From AV40 sp038230255 (GTDB lineage Bacteria; Verrucomicrobiota; Verrucomicrobiia; Chthoniobacterales; UBA10450), in NCBI GenBank assembly GCA_038230255.1, contig JBBRNP010000008.1:62001-126000 (forward strand): DNA of 64,000 nt, given 5' to 3'. This document shows, one piece after another, positions 25,061 through 33,614 of the stretch (its first letter is position 1; the number at the start of each line of letters is the position of its first letter). Under the pieces are notes generated by a model. It had not been told where the DNA came from, made no database searches, and worked only from the letters and a program-made list of their open reading frames with translations. The translations under genes were made by a program, and so were the position numbers.

Positions 25061-26058
25061 TGCACAGCCTGACCGCTCGCCCCTTTAACGATGTTATCGA
25101 TCGCGCTCATGACAACCAGACGGTGAGTGCGCTTGTCGATCTTCCAGGCGACCTCGATGAAATTTGTGCCGACTACGTTTTTCGTATCGGGCAAACGTCC
25201 CTCGCCAAGTAAACGCACAAACGGTTCTTCGGCGTAAGCGCTGTTGAAAATGACCGCCGGGTCCATGTTCACTACATTGCCTGCGATATCGGCATAGATT
25301 GTCGTCACGATACCGCGATTCACCGGCACCAGATGAGGCGTGAATTGGATCACGATTTTTTCGTCGGCCAAAATCGACAGCTCCTGCTCAATCTCGGAAA
25401 GATGTCGATGTTTTGGGACGCCGTAGGGCCGGACGCTTTCGTTGCACTCCGAAAAAAGATAATCCGCCTCCACTTTGCGACCCGCGCCAGTCACACCGCT
25501 CATGCTCGCGACCAGAATCGTTTTGCGATCGATCGCTTTCCGGCGAATGAGCGGCCGCAGCGGAATAAGAATGCTCGTTGGATAACAACCGGGGCAGGCG
25601 ACAAGTTTCGCGTCGCAAATTTGGTCCCGGTAAATTTCGGGCAAACCGTAAACGGATCGGCCTAACAAATCCGGCGCGGGATGATCGTGACCGTAAAATT
25701 CCTGGTAAACGGCGGCGTCTCTTACCCGGAAATCGGCGCTAAGATCGACCACACGCGAGCCGGCGGACAAGAGCGGTTTCGCGAATTCGCTCGCGAGGCC
25801 GTGAGGCAGCGCAAGAAAAACAAGGCCCGCTTCACGCGCGATTTGTTTTGGGTCGGGATCGGAAAACTTGAGCGCAGTCGCAGCCTTCTGATGAGCAAAG
25901 CGGGGAAAAACCTGCGCGAGCGATTTGCCGGCCAATTGCCGCGATGTTGCCGCGACCAGATCGACTTGCGGATGGGCGAGGAGCAGACGCACCAGTTCCT
26001 CGCCGGTGTAACCGGAAGCGCCCACCACCGCGACCTTCGTTCTCGTCACAACGCGCAA
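25012..26058 (-). CDS. argC: N-acetyl-gamma-glutamyl-phosphate reductase
   Basis: NADPH-dependent reduction of acetylglutamyl phosphate. The 348 residues start with VAVVGASGYTGEELVRLL and contain the catalytic Cys segment LVACPGCYPTSILIPL and HRHLSEIEQEL. First gene of the arg cluster; the promoter should lie in 26059-26147, which it shares divergently with floA and which contains a palindromic repeat. Confidence 0.97.
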   Translation of the reverse strand: MRVVTRTKVAVVGASGYTGEELVRLLLAHPQVDLVAATSRQLAGKSLAQVFPRFAHQKAATALKFSDPDPKQIAREAGLVFLALPHGLASEFAKPLLSAGSRVVDLSADFRVRDAAVYQEFYGHDHPAPDLLGRSVYGLPEIYRDQICDAKLVACPGCYPTSILIPLRPLIRRKAIDRKTILVASMSGVTGAGRKVEADYLFSECNESVRPYGVPKHRHLSEIEQELSILADEKIVIQFTPHLVPVNRGIVTTIYADIAGNVVNMDPAVIFNSAYAEEPFVRLLGEGRLPDTKNVVGTNFIEVAWKIDKRTHRLVVMSAIDNIVKGASGQAVQCMNLMLGFPETAGLI

Positions 26059-26103
26059 TGCGTATTCCGTCTCGGGCCGATTGCAACGAAAAGCTGCTAG
26101 TTC

Positions 26104-26130
26104 GGCGCTTGATACAAGCGCCGCTACAAC
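26104..26130. repeat. palindromic repeat in the argC-floA divergent region
   Basis: Hairpin GGCGCTT-GATAC-AAGCGCC followed by GCTACAAC. Related to the element at 2294-2362. It lies in the only space available for the two divergent promoters. Confidence 0.6.
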
Positions 26131-26147
26131 GGAAGGTTCAATAACTT

Positions 26148-27164
26148 ATGGACGCTATTTATCTTGTCGGAATCGCGGTGCTCGCCGTTTTCGGTCTCGT
26201 TTTTGCCATTGTTCTTTTCAACTTTTTCGGGATCTGGCTGCGGGCGCGCATCGCCAACGCGCCGGTCGGCATGGGCAAAATGATCGGAATGCGGCTCCGG
26301 CGCGTGCCGGTTGGATTAATTGTCGACAATCGCATCACTGCGGTGAAAGCAGGCATCGAAGTGCCGAGCGATCCGCTGGAAGCGCATTACCTTGCGGGGG
26401 GCGATGTGACTCAAGTCATCCTGGCGTTGATCGCTGCCGACAAAGCCGGGATCTCCCTCGATTTCAATCGCGCCTGCGCGATCGATTTGGCCACGAAAGG
26501 CACGGGCAAAACGGTGTTGGAAGCCGTGCGCACGAGCATTAACCCAAAAGTCATCGATGTGCCTAACCCTTCGATGGGTCGAACTACCATCGACGGTGTG
26601 GCCAAGGACGGGATTGGCGCCAAAGTGAAAGCGCGCGTCACAGTGCGCTCGCATCTCGATCGATTTGTCGGCGGCGCGACCGAGGAAACAATTATCGCGC
26701 GTGTAGGCGAAGGCATCGTGAGCGCGATCGGCTCAGCCGATTCCTACAAGGACGTTCTGGAAAATCCGGACCGCATTTCAAAAGCGGTGTTGGCGAAGGG
26801 GCTCGACAGCAATACAGCCTTCGAAATTCTTTCGATCGATATCGCCGACGTTGATGTGGGCGACAACATCGGTGCGAAATTGCAGAGCGAACAAGCGGAT
26901 GCCGACAAACGTATTGCCCAGGCGAAAGCCGAAGTGCGCCGCGCCGCTGCGGTCGCGGTGGAGCAGGAAATGAAGGCCAAAACGCAGGAGATGCGCGCGA
27001 AGGTCGTCGAAGCCGAAGCGCAAGTGCCAATGGCGATGGCCGAAGCGTTTCGCGCGGGTCACCTCGGCATCATGGATTATTACCGGATGAAAAATGTGCA
27101 GGCCGACACATCGATGCGGGAATCGATTGCGGGAACGGACAAGCCAAGAACTGAGGCAAGCTAG
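26148..27164 (+). CDS. floA: flotillin-like protein FloA
   Basis: Membrane scaffold protein of bacterial functional microdomains. The 338 residues match the FloA/UPF0365 family along their length: N-terminal membrane hairpin (IYLVGIAVLAVFGLVFAIVLFNFFGIWLRA), an SPFH-like domain (RVPVGLIVDNRITAVKAGI, VGEGIVSAIGSADSYKDVL), and a C-terminal coiled coil rich in Ala/Glu/Lys (EQADADKRIAQAKAEVRRA). The next gene starts three bases after its stop and may encode a partner. Confidence 0.95.
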   Translation: MDAIYLVGIAVLAVFGLVFAIVLFNFFGIWLRARIANAPVGMGKMIGMRLRRVPVGLIVDNRITAVKAGIEVPSDPLEAHYLAGGDVTQVILALIAADKAGISLDFNRACAIDLATKGTGKTVLEAVRTSINPKVIDVPNPSMGRTTIDGVAKDGIGAKVKARVTVRSHLDRFVGGATEETIIARVGEGIVSAIGSADSYKDVLENPDRISKAVLAKGLDSNTAFEILSIDIADVDVGDNIGAKLQSEQADADKRIAQAKAEVRRAAAVAVEQEMKAKTQEMRAKVVEAEAQVPMAMAEAFRAGHLGIMDYYRMKNVQADTSMRESIAGTDKPRTEAS

Positions 27165-27166
27165 AA

Positions 27167-27757
27167 ATGGCAGCGTTGCATCTCGATAATCTGCTTTTCC
27201 TGTTGTTTGTCGCGCTGGCGATTTTTTTTCAAATCCTGACCAAAGTGGCGACCAAAGGGCGCAGGCGCCCGGGCGATACAGCGGGAAGATCGACATCTCC
27301 ATCGCAAAGGGCGCGTCCCACGGAGAGCGAATCGGAGGAAACCGATGCCGATCGCATCCGAAAATTTCTGGAAGCGCTCGGACAGCCGACAACATCCAAG
27401 CCTCCTGCGCCGGTGGCGCCGCGGCCGACGTATCAACGGCCAACAGTTCTGCCGCATGTTCCGCCATTTGGCTCACCGCTGCCGCCGCTCAAAACCCGGC
27501 CGCCGGAGTCCGAGCCGGACTGGCGGTCTCAGCGCGAAATAGTTCGCGAAGTCCCACCGCCGGCCCCTGTCCCGGTAATGAAGACAGCGGGGGCCGAAAC
27601 GTATGAACCCACGACGCAAGTGGCGTCTGCCGAGGCAAAAATCGACCTCACTACAATGCTAAAATCGTCATCAGGTTTGCGGGACGCGATCATTTTGCGC
27701 GAGATCTTTGGCCCACCGCGCAGCCTGCAACCACTCGATTTGGTGGGAAGCGTTTGA
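27167..27757 (+). CDS. hypothetical membrane-anchored, proline-rich protein
   Basis: A 196-residue protein with one N-terminal helix (NLLFLLFVALAIFFQILTKV), a long disordered Pro/Arg/Thr-rich middle and a short conserved-looking end (SGLRDAIILREIFGPPRSLQ). Two dispersed repeats lie in the disordered part: AAGATCGACATC at 27286, here read as RSTS, and GTCCGAGCCGGACTGGCGG at 27508, read as SEPDWR. Placed right after floA it may be a flotillin-associated protein; this is inferred from position only. Confidence 0.7.
   Translation: MAALHLDNLLFLLFVALAIFFQILTKVATKGRRRPGDTAGRSTSPSQRARPTESESEETDADRIRKFLEALGQPTTSKPPAPVAPRPTYQRPTVLPHVPPFGSPLPPLKTRPPESEPDWRSQREIVREVPPPAPVPVMKTAGAETYEPTTQVASAEAKIDLTTMLKSSSGLRDAIILREIFGPPRSLQPLDLVGSV
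27286..27297 (+). repeat. AAGATCGACATC motif copy
   Basis: In the gene after floA, read as GRSTSP within a disordered region. Confidence 0.75.
27508..27526. repeat. GTCCGAGCCGGACTGGCGG repeat in CDS
   Basis: Full 19-base copy of the dispersed family, in the proline-rich part of the gene after floA. Confidence 0.7.
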
Positions 27758-27799
27758 GCTTCGGCGCGAAGTCCGTATTCTTTCGCTCCTTTCCAACAC

Positions 27800-27882
27800 G
27801 CCGGCGTGGCGGAATGGCAGACGCGCTGGACTCAAAATCCAGTGATCGCAAGATCGTGTGGGTTCAAGTCCCTCCGCCGGCA
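27800..27882 (+). tRNA. tRNA-Leu (CAA)
   Basis: An 83-nt class II tRNA: acceptor GCCGGCG/CGCCGGC, anticodon stem CTGGA/TCCAG with loop CTCAAAA (anticodon CAA), variable arm TGATCGCAAGATCGT, T-arm with GGTTCAAGTCC, discriminator A, no encoded CCA. Confidence 0.94.
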
Positions 27883-27939
27883 GATTGCCTGTGTCAGGTC
27901 GTGTTTTACAAAATGCGGCCAAAGTCGTATTCTTGGAGC

Positions 27940-28473
27940 ATGAAAATGCTCATTCGTGTCGTCGCAATCGGGTTCGTTTCATTCTGCTTAATGCTGAAAG
28001 TTAATGCGCAAGGATCAGCCGGGCTCAGCGGTTTTGTGAAGGATTCCAGCGGCAAGCCGATCCAAGGTGCAGAGATTCGCATTCAAGGCAGTGACGCGAA
28101 CAAAATTGGAAAGATTCATACAAAAGGTGATGGCCATTACAACTATCCAGCGTTGGAGGATGGGACATACGCCGTTACGCTGCTCGTCGATGGCGTAACC
28201 AAAGCATCCATTAGCAACGTCAAAACCAAAGCGGGTGCTACCGAAACGCTTAACTTCGAGATTGTAAAAGGCTCAATGGCCAAACCGTTCGCCGCGGGTA
28301 AACATTACGTTTGGGTGCCAAAGCAAACCGGGACCCATCTCGGCGACTGGATGGAGGTCGAGAATGATGGCAAAGCGATGCCTTCAGGAATGGCCGAACG
28401 CTTGAACAACCAGGGCAACATGTTGGCCAGACACATCCAGCAATCGGGACAAAACGGCGGATCCACCCATTAA
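27940..28473 (+). CDS. exported protein with carboxypeptidase-regulatory-like domain
   Basis: Start taken at ATG 27940 (MKMLIRVVAIGFVSFCLMLK), preceded by TTGGAGC as a ribosome binding site. Signal peptide, then a CarboxypepD_reg-like beta-sandwich (GLSGFVKDSSGKPIQGAEIRI ... GHYNYPALEDGTYAVTLLVDG) and a C-terminal tail with WVPKQTGTHLGDWMEVEND. The 177-residue protein is a paralogue of the next gene with the same order of motifs. Likely periplasmic or surface located; function unknown. Confidence 0.82.
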   Translation: MKMLIRVVAIGFVSFCLMLKVNAQGSAGLSGFVKDSSGKPIQGAEIRIQGSDANKIGKIHTKGDGHYNYPALEDGTYAVTLLVDGVTKASISNVKTKAGATETLNFEIVKGSMAKPFAAGKHYVWVPKQTGTHLGDWMEVENDGKAMPSGMAERLNNQGNMLARHIQQSGQNGGSTH

Positions 28474-28562
28474 GAAAAATTACCCCGGGTGTGAGTGCGA
28501 GGTGTCGGATCAACTCCGACAGCACTTGCGAGCTTTGCTTTTGTGTGGAACTGTGCGCGGCT

Positions 28563-29111
28563 ATGTTTACTAAACCTCTCCGGATTGCTTTTGCTGGATT
28601 AATAATTTTCGCCGTAGCCGCGTGGGCGGCTCAACCAGTGGGCCCAGCGAGACTAGAGGGCGACGTTAAGGACGCGAAAGGTCAGCCGGTCGCGGGCGCC
28701 GAAGTACACTTGCGAGGTAGCGACGGAAGTGGCGAAAGAATCGTCAGGACCGACCAAACCGGGCATTACGGCATCGGCAAGCTTCCGGTGACCGATTATG
28801 AAGCGATCCTTTTCGTTAACGGCGTGATGAAGGCCTCACTCAAGACTGTGAAAGTGTTCAGCGACAAGCCGACACTCCAGAACTTCAAATTAACCGGGCA
28901 ATATGCCGCGAACAAACCCGCCAAGAAACACACGCATATGGTTTACGTGCCAGCGGAGACTGGCAGTAATTTGAGCGGTCGATGGGTCGAAGTGGACGAT
29001 ATTGCCGGCAGCGCAGCCGCGACCGCTGGAACCGGTAAGCTGGAGCGCCTTGGCGGCGAGGGGGCGAGACAGCTTCAAAAGAACAGCGGGACTACCGGCG
29101 GCGGAAACTGA
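28563..29111 (+). CDS. exported protein with carboxypeptidase-regulatory-like domain (paralogue)
   Basis: Start taken at ATG 28563 (MFTKPLRIAFAGLIIFAVAA). Signal peptide, then RLEGDVKDAKGQPVAGAEVHL and GHYGIGKLPVTDYEAILFVNG, the same fold as the preceding gene. The tail has MVYVPAETGSNLSGRWVEVDD, equivalent to WVPKQTGTHLGDWMEVEND there. The pair arose by tandem duplication. A strong terminator follows directly. Confidence 0.82.
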   Translation: MFTKPLRIAFAGLIIFAVAAWAAQPVGPARLEGDVKDAKGQPVAGAEVHLRGSDGSGERIVRTDQTGHYGIGKLPVTDYEAILFVNGVMKASLKTVKVFSDKPTLQNFKLTGQYAANKPAKKHTHMVYVPAETGSNLSGRWVEVDDIAGSAAATAGTGKLERLGGEGARQLQKNSGTTGGGN

Positions 29112-29126
29112 TTCTAACATTGCTTT

Positions 29127-29159
29127 TAAAACGCGCGGCTTCGGCCGCGCGTTTTTTTT
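29127..29159 (+). terminator. Rho-independent terminator
   Basis: Stem AACGCGCGGC / GCCGCGCGTT with a TTCG tetraloop followed by eight T. It ends transcription of the two carboxypeptidase-like genes before the convergent amt. Confidence 0.93.
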
Positions 29160-29173
29160 GCAGGAACGCGTTT

Positions 29174-30631
29174 CTATCCTGAAACGATGTAGCCTTCTTC
29201 GCCGTGCTCGTTAATGTCGAGCCCCTGCCGCTCAATCTCGGGCGCGATCCGCAAACCAATAAACGCGTTCACGAGCGAGCCGATGATGGCCGTTGCGACA
29301 ATCGCGAGCAGAATTGTCAACCCAATCGCTTTTAGTTGTTCGAACCAGAGCATGTGTCCGAGAATTCTTGCCAAGCCATTCTGAGTCGCGGGTATTCCGG
29401 TTAGATTTGAATTCACACTCGCGGTGGCGAGCAAACCGGTGAGAAACGCGCCCAATGTTCCGCCGACCGCGTGCACGCCAAAAGTATCGAGCGCGTCGTC
29501 GTAGTGAAACCACGATTTTAGTTTTGTACAGGCAAAAAACGGAACGGCACCGGCCGCGACACCAATCATCATCGCGCCCGTTGCATCGACATATCCGCAG
29601 GCCGGCGTGATCACGACCAATCCGCCAACTGCGCCTGAACAAAAACCGAGCACGCTCGCTTTGCCGCGCAATCGAAGTTCCAACATCGCCCAGGTGAACG
29701 ATGCGACCGCGGTCGCAAGGGTTGTCGTCATGAAAGCGTTGGCGGCGATTCCATCCGCGCCAAGCGCACTGCCGGCATTGAACCCATACCAACCGACCCA
29801 AAGCATTCCCGCGCCAACCATGCAAAGCACCATGCTGTGGGGCGCTAGAATTTCCTTTCGAAAACCGAGCCGCGGGCCGAGCAGCAAACAAAGCACGAGC
29901 GCCGACCAACCTGACGACATATGCACAACTGTTCCGCCTGCAAAATCGATCGCCGTAATCTTCGCGCGCGGATTCCAGACGCCGTTCATCCAGCCGTCGA
30001 TCCCCCAAACCATGTGCGCCAGCGGAAAATAAACGGCGAACATCCAGACTCCGACGAAAATCATGACCGCGGTAAACCTAATTCGTTCCGCCACCGCACC
30101 GATGATCAGGGCCGGCGTGATGATCGCGAACATCAGCTGATACATTGCGAAAATATTTTGCGAAACCCAGAAGGAGTAATCGCCGTTTGGCTGGGCATCG
30201 ACTCCGCGAAGAAATGCAAACTTCAATCCGCCGATGAATGGCGAGCCTCGCGAAAAAACGAGCGAATACCCGACCGCCCACCAAATAATCGCGACCAATC
30301 CGGCGATACCGAGACACTGGGCGAGCACCGACAACACGTTTTTTTGCCGGACGAGTCCGCCATAAAACAGCGCCAGCCCGGGCAGGGTCATAAAAAGAAC
30401 CAGCGCTGAAGCGGTCATCATCCAACCGTTGTGGCCGGGACCGGAGCCGGAAATATTGGAAGCGCTTTTCGCGTTGGCCGAATCCGAGCCGCGCGCGGAA
30501 TTATTTATGTAAGCTTCCAGGTCCGCGACGCGTTGCTCCAGCGACGGAGATGCTGCCGGCGTCACGGTGGCCGGTTGTGCCTGCGAAAATTCCGCGGACA
30601 GCAAAAGCGAAACAAAAATGAAAATGCGCAT
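29174..30631 (-). CDS. amt: ammonium transporter
   Basis: A 485-residue Amt/MEP/Rh channel with signal peptide and a Gln/Ala-rich periplasmic N-terminus, then eleven helices. Family signatures: LFYGGLVRQKNVLSVLAQC, DFAGGTVVHMSSGWSALV, and the twin histidines (VVHM around 238; FGVHAVGGTLGAF near 390). The C-terminus (ERQGLDINEHGEEGY) is the conserved regulatory tail. No glnK/glnB gene is adjacent, which is unusual for amt. A copy of the AAGATCGACATC motif sits at the 5' leader, four bases ahead of the start codon. Confidence 0.96.
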   Translation of the reverse strand: MRIFIFVSLLLSAEFSQAQPATVTPAASPSLEQRVADLEAYINNSARGSDSANAKSASNISGSGPGHNGWMMTASALVLFMTLPGLALFYGGLVRQKNVLSVLAQCLGIAGLVAIIWWAVGYSLVFSRGSPFIGGLKFAFLRGVDAQPNGDYSFWVSQNIFAMYQLMFAIITPALIIGAVAERIRFTAVMIFVGVWMFAVYFPLAHMVWGIDGWMNGVWNPRAKITAIDFAGGTVVHMSSGWSALVLCLLLGPRLGFRKEILAPHSMVLCMVGAGMLWVGWYGFNAGSALGADGIAANAFMTTTLATAVASFTWAMLELRLRGKASVLGFCSGAVGGLVVITPACGYVDATGAMMIGVAAGAVPFFACTKLKSWFHYDDALDTFGVHAVGGTLGAFLTGLLATASVNSNLTGIPATQNGLARILGHMLWFEQLKAIGLTILLAIVATAIIGSLVNAFIGLRIAPEIERQGLDINEHGEEGYIVSG

Positions 30632-30634
30632 GAA

Positions 30635-30646
30635 GATGTCGATCTT
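30635..30646 (-). repeat. AAGATCGACATC motif copy in amt leader
   Basis: Intergenic; on the amt strand it lies just upstream of the start codon (AAGATCGACATCTTCATG). Confidence 0.75.
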
Positions 30647-30686
30647 GTCTCGCAGGATTATTAGAGCCCGGTGCTTCGCAACAGCA

Positions 30687-30884
30687 AGCTACTTTGTCTG
30701 GCTCGCGCGCGATGAAGAATTGGAGCGCGACGTCGCCTTGAAATTTCTTCCCGATCTGATCATTCACGACCGCGCAGTGCTCAGCGACTTAAAGCGCGAG
30801 ACACGACGCAGCCTGGAACTGACCCACAAGAATATCGTCCGGATTTATGATTTTGTGCAGGATGAAGCGTCCGGCTGCATCTCG
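30687..30884 (+). pseudogene. Ser/Thr protein kinase fragment
   Basis: About 66 codons show the kinase N-lobe: VWLARDEELERDVALKFLPD (VAxK lysine in ALKF), then VLSDLKRETRRSLELTHKNI (alpha-C glutamate in RET) and IYDFVQDE as strand 5. The glycine loop in front and everything behind, including the catalytic HRD and DFG, are missing. It lies between amt and the SBBP-repeat gene, evidently a deletion remnant. Confidence 0.7.
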
Positions 30885-30935
30885 CAGCACCAAACTCGAC
30901 AAGTAAAACTCGGTTCACTCGGGAATGAATCCGGG

Positions 30936-32273
30936 TTACGGCCAGTTGAAGCGCGTGATCCAGCTGGTGTCGCCGTTGGCGTTGTACTTTACCGTGGCAA
31001 TGTCCTCAGCAGTGCCGGCGCCAACTGAAGTGCCGGTGACATAGACGTTGCCGGACATGCTCTTGACCGCGATCCCCACCCCGCTATCAGCTGCATTCCC
31101 AGTGCCGTTAAAGCGGCGCTCCCATTGGGGCACGCCGGTGGCGTTGTACTTAATCGTGGCGAAATCGGTCAACCCACCCCAACCAAGTGATGTGCCCGTG
31201 ACGTACGCGTTGCAGGAGTTGTCGAGCGTAATGGCGTTGGCGATATCGTCCCCGTTGGCGGTGCCATTATAACGGCTCTCCCATACGACCGCGCCATTCG
31301 TGCTTTTGTATTTGATCGTGGCGTAATCGAGAACAGTGCCCCAGCCCAAAGAGCTGCCGGTGACGTGGACATTCCCGAAGCCGTCGAGAGCCAATGCGGT
31401 CGCTTTGTCGGTCGAGTTAGACGGGCCATTGTAACGAGCGATCCATTGTGTCACGCCACTGCAGTTGTACCGAATAGTTGCGTAATCGAATGAGCTGCCG
31501 AAACCCAACGAACTGCCGGTCACATAGACGTTCCCCCACGGATCGATTGCCAGCGCCACTGAAATGTCATCTCCATTTCCCGGACCGTTGTACCGCGCCA
31601 ACCAGGACAACGCACCGCTCGAATTATATTTGATCGTCGCATAATCGAGGCCGCTTCCCGCTCCCGCCGAGCTACCTGTCACATACACGTTGCCGGAAGA
31701 ATCTACCTGAATCGCGCGAGCGATATCGTGCCCGCGCATACCCGACCAGTACGTGCTCCAGAGCACGGCGCCGTTGCCGCCGTACTTAACGGTGAGAAAA
31801 TCGCTATCGCCGCTGCTCGACTGCGAGCTACCGGTAACATAGACGTTGCCCGCGCTGTCTACCGCTATTGCGTTCGCTACATCGTCGCGGTTCGCCCAGC
31901 CATTGAAGCGTGCGATCCATTGCACCGCTCCCCAGCAATTATACTTGATCGTGCAAAAATCCAGCGCGGTCCCGACGCCGAGCGAACTGCCGGTAACATA
32001 AACATTGCCCCAACTATCGACCGCAAGCGCATTCGGAATGTCGGCACCCGATCCCAGCCCGTTGAAGCGCGCCTTCCATTTGACCATGCCCGTCATGTCC
32101 CGCTTGATCGTAAGAAAATCCAACGCTGTGCCCCAGCCTTCCGAGCTGCCGGTGACGTAAACATTTTCGGCCGGATCAACCGCTATTGCTTTGGCAAAAT
32201 CCCTGCCCGCTTCAGCTAAGCCGGGGACAATCAGTGAAAGAAGAATCAAGAGCAGGGGCGAGCGGGAAATCAT
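30936..32273 (-). CDS. SBBP (beta-propeller) repeat exported protein
   Basis: A 445-residue protein with signal peptide (MISRSPLLLILLSLIVPGLAEA) and eight tandem repeats of about 52 residues. Each has the core (G)NVYVTGSSxGxGTxxDxxTI and W(I/L)ARxNGxxNxDD. This is the SBBP repeat pattern; eight blades suggest a closed beta-propeller. Probably extracellular or periplasmic and used for binding. Repeats 2, 5 and 6 are closest to each other. Confidence 0.9.
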   Translation of the reverse strand: MISRSPLLLILLSLIVPGLAEAGRDFAKAIAVDPAENVYVTGSSEGWGTALDFLTIKRDMTGMVKWKARFNGLGSGADIPNALAVDSWGNVYVTGSSLGVGTALDFCTIKYNCWGAVQWIARFNGWANRDDVANAIAVDSAGNVYVTGSSQSSSGDSDFLTVKYGGNGAVLWSTYWSGMRGHDIARAIQVDSSGNVYVTGSSAGAGSGLDYATIKYNSSGALSWLARYNGPGNGDDISVALAIDPWGNVYVTGSSLGFGSSFDYATIRYNCSGVTQWIARYNGPSNSTDKATALALDGFGNVHVTGSSLGWGTVLDYATIKYKSTNGAVVWESRYNGTANGDDIANAITLDNSCNAYVTGTSLGWGGLTDFATIKYNATGVPQWERRFNGTGNAADSGVGIAVKSMSGNVYVTGTSVGAGTAEDIATVKYNANGDTSWITRFNWP

Positions 32274-32364
32274 AACCAGTATGGCGGTTATTGGATTTTC
32301 CCACTTTTGCGTTCGATTTGTCGATAGGTTTCGACGATCACTTCAACCAGGCGAGGCCCGGCCA

Positions 32365-32412
32365 AAACAAAAAACTCCGCCGAGCCAAACCGCTTAAGGC
32401 GCTCGGCGGAGT
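32365..32412 (-). terminator. Rho-independent terminator
   Basis: On the minus strand, stem ACTCCGCCGAGC / GCTCGGCGGAGT followed by TTTTTTGTTTT. It ends the sigma/PDZ transcription unit. Confidence 0.85.
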
Positions 32413-32427
32413 CTCTCTCTGCCAAAA

Positions 32428-33576
32428 TTAAAGCTGAATCACGAAGGAATTCAGCCTGCCACTGGAGGGTTGAGTCGAAATTTGATTCATCGATTGAATG
32501 TCGGCGTCGCGGTCATCCTCATCGTCGCCGTCATTGTCGTTATCCATCTCCGATTGCTGCGCGGAGATGACCGCCGGCAGATCGTTCTGCTGCAATTTCT
32601 CGTAACGCTGCCGCACTTCGGCGGGAACCTTGTCCAACTCTTCCTTCGTTTCGACCGGGCCGCTAAACAGAAGCAGTCCCTGCGGATCTTTCGCGGTCAG
32701 CACCTTTTTCCCGTCAACTTTCTCGACCCGCAATTCCCCCTTGTCGTCCGAGTAAACAATCTGCGCCTTGCCGATGTCGATCTTGGTGGTGCTCAATCCG
32801 CCATCATTGCTTCGGGTGACGTTGATATTTCCGACCGCACGGAGCGCCTCATCCCGCGCGCGTTGTGCCTGGTCGCGAATGCGCTGGGCTTGATCGCGCA
32901 TTCGTTGCGCGAGGTCGCGACGGCGTTGCGCTTCCTCACGGACGCGTTGGGCCTCGGCCTGCGCCGTCATCACCGCGTCATGAATCACCCCCTGCTCTCC
33001 ATTGCCGAGTTGTTCTCTCAAATGATTCATCTCGTCTTGCAGGTCGTTCATTCCAAAATCGCCCATATCCATTCCGTTGAGACGGTGACGGTGATTGCCC
33101 GGACCAAATTCTCGCCCCTGCGGCACTTCCTTTTTCGACAACTTCACGCTGACCTTTTCCTCTTTGCCTTTGCGCAGAATCGTAAGCGTCACGGTGGTCC
33201 CCTCAGAATAGCTGCGGATTAGTTTTGAGAGTTGGTCCGGCTCGGTCAGGATCTGATCGTTCAGCATTTTGATGATGTCATTCTGCTGAACTCCAGCGGC
33301 GGCCGCAGGACCGTCCGGAACCACGTAATCAACGACCAGTCCGAAGCCTTTGGCCAGGCCAAGCTGTTCGCTCACAACTCTCGGCACGTCCGACGTTTCG
33401 ACACCGAGATATGTGACCGGAACCTTCGGCATTTTCTCGCGGCGTTCCAGCGGTGGACCGGCCGGCGGAACCGGCGGACTTGGTGGGCTCGGCGGAACAG
33501 GCGGCGTTTGCGTGAATCCAGCGATCGGCAGAAGCGTGATCGTGGCGAGGATGGTGATGATCGATTTTGTTTTCAT
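32428..33576 (-). CDS. exported PDZ-domain protein
   Basis: Start at ATG 33576 (MKTKSIITILATITLLPIAGFTQT), with AAGGAAAC as ribosome binding site; 382 residues. Signal peptide, a Pro-rich linker (TPPVPPSPPSPPVPPAGPP), one PDZ domain (YLGVETSDVPRVVSEQLGL ... GPAAAAGVQQNDIIKMLNDQ), then a long coiled coil of Arg/Gln/Ala (RVREEAQRRRDLAQRMRDQA), an Asp/Glu-rich stretch and a C-terminal segment. No protease domain is present, so it is a PDZ adaptor rather than DegP. Downstream of the ECF sigma/anti-sigma genes and probably under their control. Confidence 0.82.
   Translation of the reverse strand: MKTKSIITILATITLLPIAGFTQTPPVPPSPPSPPVPPAGPPLERREKMPKVPVTYLGVETSDVPRVVSEQLGLAKGFGLVVDYVVPDGPAAAAGVQQNDIIKMLNDQILTEPDQLSKLIRSYSEGTTVTLTILRKGKEEKVSVKLSKKEVPQGREFGPGNHRHRLNGMDMGDFGMNDLQDEMNHLREQLGNGEQGVIHDAVMTAQAEAQRVREEAQRRRDLAQRMRDQAQRIRDQAQRARDEALRAVGNINVTRSNDGGLSTTKIDIGKAQIVYSDDKGELRVEKVDGKKVLTAKDPQGLLLFSGPVETKEELDKVPAEVRQRYEKLQQNDLPAVISAQQSEMDNDNDGDDEDDRDADIQSMNQISTQPSSGRLNSFVIQL
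32773..32784 (-). repeat. AAGATCGACATC motif copy
   Basis: In the PDZ protein gene, sense strand, read as TKIDIG. Confidence 0.7.
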
Positions 33577-33592
33577 AGTGTTTCCTTTCAAA

Positions 33593-33611
33593 GTCCGAGC
33601 CGGACTGGCGG
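33593..33611. repeat. GTCCGAGCCGGACTGGCGG repeat, intergenic
   Basis: Exact 19-base copy of the family between the putative anti-sigma gene and the PDZ gene. It may sit in the leader of the PDZ transcript. Confidence 0.7.
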
Positions 33612-33614
33612 TTT

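Noticed and set aside
26059..26147. ARG-box type operator upstream of argC
   Set aside because: The region has a GGCGCTT/AAGCGCC hairpin that recurs at 2302-2320 in an unrelated context, so it is better explained as a dispersed repeat.
27754..27939. Upstream extension of the carboxypeptidase-like gene
   Set aside because: The extension would run through the tRNA-Leu (CAA) gene; the ATG at 27940 has a ribosome binding site and a proper signal peptide.
30885..31028. Continuation of the kinase-fragment frame
   Set aside because: Beyond 30884 the frame is antisense to the SBBP gene and shows no kinase features.
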